DNA from: JACDBE01 sp051002015
GTDB lineage: Bacteria; Actinomycetota; Acidimicrobiia; Spongiisociales; UBA5794
DNA length: 32,087 nt
Assembly (NCBI GenBank): GCA_051002015.1
Contig: JBPCMS010000064.1
Location: 1 to 32,087, forward strand
Direction: 5' to 3'
The notes below the pieces were generated by a model. It was not told the origin of the DNA, did not search any database, and was given only the letters and a program-made list of their open reading frames with translations. A program made the position numbers and the translations under genes. Shown here piece by piece: positions 31,361 to 32,087 of the stretch; position 1 is the first letter of the stretch, and each line of letters starts with the position of its first letter.

Positions 31361-31917
31361 CTAGGAGGAGCGCGCCTCCCGCCCGGCCGCTTGCGCCCCC
31401 TCGTCGATCACGAGATCGGCGAACGAGGCCCAGGACTTGCCCAGCTCCCAGACACCCTCCACCCACGGGTTGACCACGCTGAAGTGGGTGATGTACACGA
31501 GCGGGATGGCGGCCACCTGCTCGGCCACCGCCATGCGATCGGCCCGGTGGAAGAGCTGCAACCTGGTGCGCCCGTCGAGCTCCCGGCGGGCCCGCTCGAT
31601 GAGCGAATCGAAGGGCGGGTGAACCGCCCGTAGTTGTCCGCCGCCCGGCTGTGGAGCAGCAACCTCAGGAAGTATTCAGGGTCCATGTATCCCGGCCACC
31701 ATCCGGTCACCACCCCATGCAGGTCGGGGGTGGGTCGGTGCTCCCACCGCTTCAACCCGGGCCGAAGATGGAACAGGTAGCGGCGCCCGTCGGGCGAGAT
31801 CTCCGACCGCTCCGCCATCGAGGGCACGATGGTGTCATCGGGCCACCGCTCCACCAGGCGAGCGTTTCGGCGGAAAGGGCGCTCGGTGCGGTCACCGGGA
31901 GACCGTACCCGACGCAT
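31361..31917 (-). pseudogene. Remnant of a family 5 ABC substrate-binding protein
   Basis: The reading begins with a fragment typical of the first third of OppA-type proteins (LVERWPDDTIVPSMAERSEI, SPDGRRYLFHLRPGLKRW). It then jumps directly to sequence typical of the last third (DLHGVVTGWWPGYMDPEYF, LLLHSRAADNYG), with some 300 residues missing between. A frameshift follows at about 31621-31630 (a CCC run), after which the other frame continues the family pattern: HPPFDSLIERARRELDG, RADRMAVAEQVAAIPLVYIT, and a stop at 31361. Signal peptide and lipobox are absent. It is unrelated by position to the 2529 binding protein. It sits between an aldo/keto reductase end and aroF. Confidence 0.7.
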
Positions 31918-31941
31918 CGGCGTGGGTCCGACCGGTCGCCG

Positions 31942-32087
31942 TCACCGCGCCAGGCGGGATGCCTCCCACAGGTCGATCCCCGCATCCTGGGCGTGGGCAT
32001 CGATGGCGGCCAGCTCGTCCTCGGTGAACCCGAGGTTGTCGAGGGCGTCGAGGTTCTCGTCGAGCTGCTCCACGCTGGACGCTCCCA
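31942..32087 (-). CDS. Aldo/keto reductase, C-terminal end (partial)
   Basis: Only the last 47 codons are in the window; the gene enters from the right edge. GASSVEQLDENLDALDNLGF followed by TEDELAAIDAHA and GIDLWEASRLAR is the typical C-terminus of YghZ-like (L-glyceraldehyde 3-phosphate reductase-type) aldo/keto reductases, where GAS...QL.EN binds the NADPH phosphate. Stop TGA at 31942-31944. The substrate cannot be judged from this fragment. Confidence 0.75.
   Translation of the reverse strand, partial: GASSVEQLDENLDALDNLGFTEDELAAIDAHAQDAGIDLWEASRLAR

Overview
The window is GC-rich (roughly 68-70% by eye) and densely coding. It looks like an unclassified actinobacterium (Actinomycetota), perhaps of the Acidimicrobiia type. 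The grounds are very high G/C at third codon positions, GTG and TTG starts, lipoproteins with Thr/Ala-rich linkers after the lipobox cysteine, and several starts with an actinobacterial leaderless layout (a TANNNT box exactly 7 nt before ATG). There are no rRNA or tRNA genes, no CRISPR array and no intact insertion sequence. The taxonomic call is inference.

Layout. (1) 1-2340: palindromic intergenic repeats, then pspA and a TPM-like membrane protein, both on the minus strand. (2) 2415-8309: a peptide/nickel-type ABC transporter on the plus strand (substrate-binding lipoprotein, terminator, two permeases, two ATPases), then a PfkB-family sugar kinase (8342-9256). The binding protein appears circularly permuted: the domain segment that is normally N-terminal lies at its C-terminus. 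(3) 9266-12494: proC and proline dehydrogenase (minus), divergent from a YibE/F membrane protein (plus). (4) 12507-14842: a large minus-strand gene joining a CHAT protease-like domain, a Pro/Glu repeat, a membrane helix and a CBM9/DOMON-like domain, with one frameshift. (5) 14943-18763: a MenH-like hydrolase, then the least familiar part of the window: two small single-pass membrane proteins built on an S-F-D-V-A-E repeat, each followed by the same type of GGGTGCGG/CCGCACCC hairpin. An operator-controlled DUF3494 (ice-binding-like) surface protein follows, then a truncated third copy of the repeat gene with its hairpins. The DUF3494 gene therefore sits between direct repeats. (6) 18759-21707: an alpha/beta hydrolase coupled to a thioredoxin-like [2Fe-2S] ferredoxin, divergent from mgtE. 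(7) 21704-26552: a lipoprotein, an uncharacterised small protein, a class IV aminotransferase, glutamine-dependent NAD synthetase, a tandem palindromic repeat, and a GCS2-type carboxylate-amine ligase, all minus. (8) 26658-32087: an M20 amidohydrolase (plus); then, all minus, a frameshifted APH-like kinase, tyrA and aroF (aromatic amino-acid biosynthesis), a decayed substrate-binding-protein remnant, and the 3' end of an aldo/keto reductase.

How they work together. The clear functional units are the peptide-type ABC importer operon, the aroF-tyrA pair (entry to the shikimate pathway plus the tyrosine branch), the proC/proline dehydrogenase pair around pyrroline-5-carboxylate, and the short-overlap cluster 22255-25231 ending in NAD synthetase. 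The best candidates for something undescribed are the permuted binding protein, the SFDVAE-repeat/hairpin cassette with its DUF3494 neighbour, and the CHAT-(PE)n-TM-CBM9 fusion. Three genes carry apparent single-base frameshifts in G/C runs. This suggests either sequencing errors or real decay, so those three entries should be read with that in mind.
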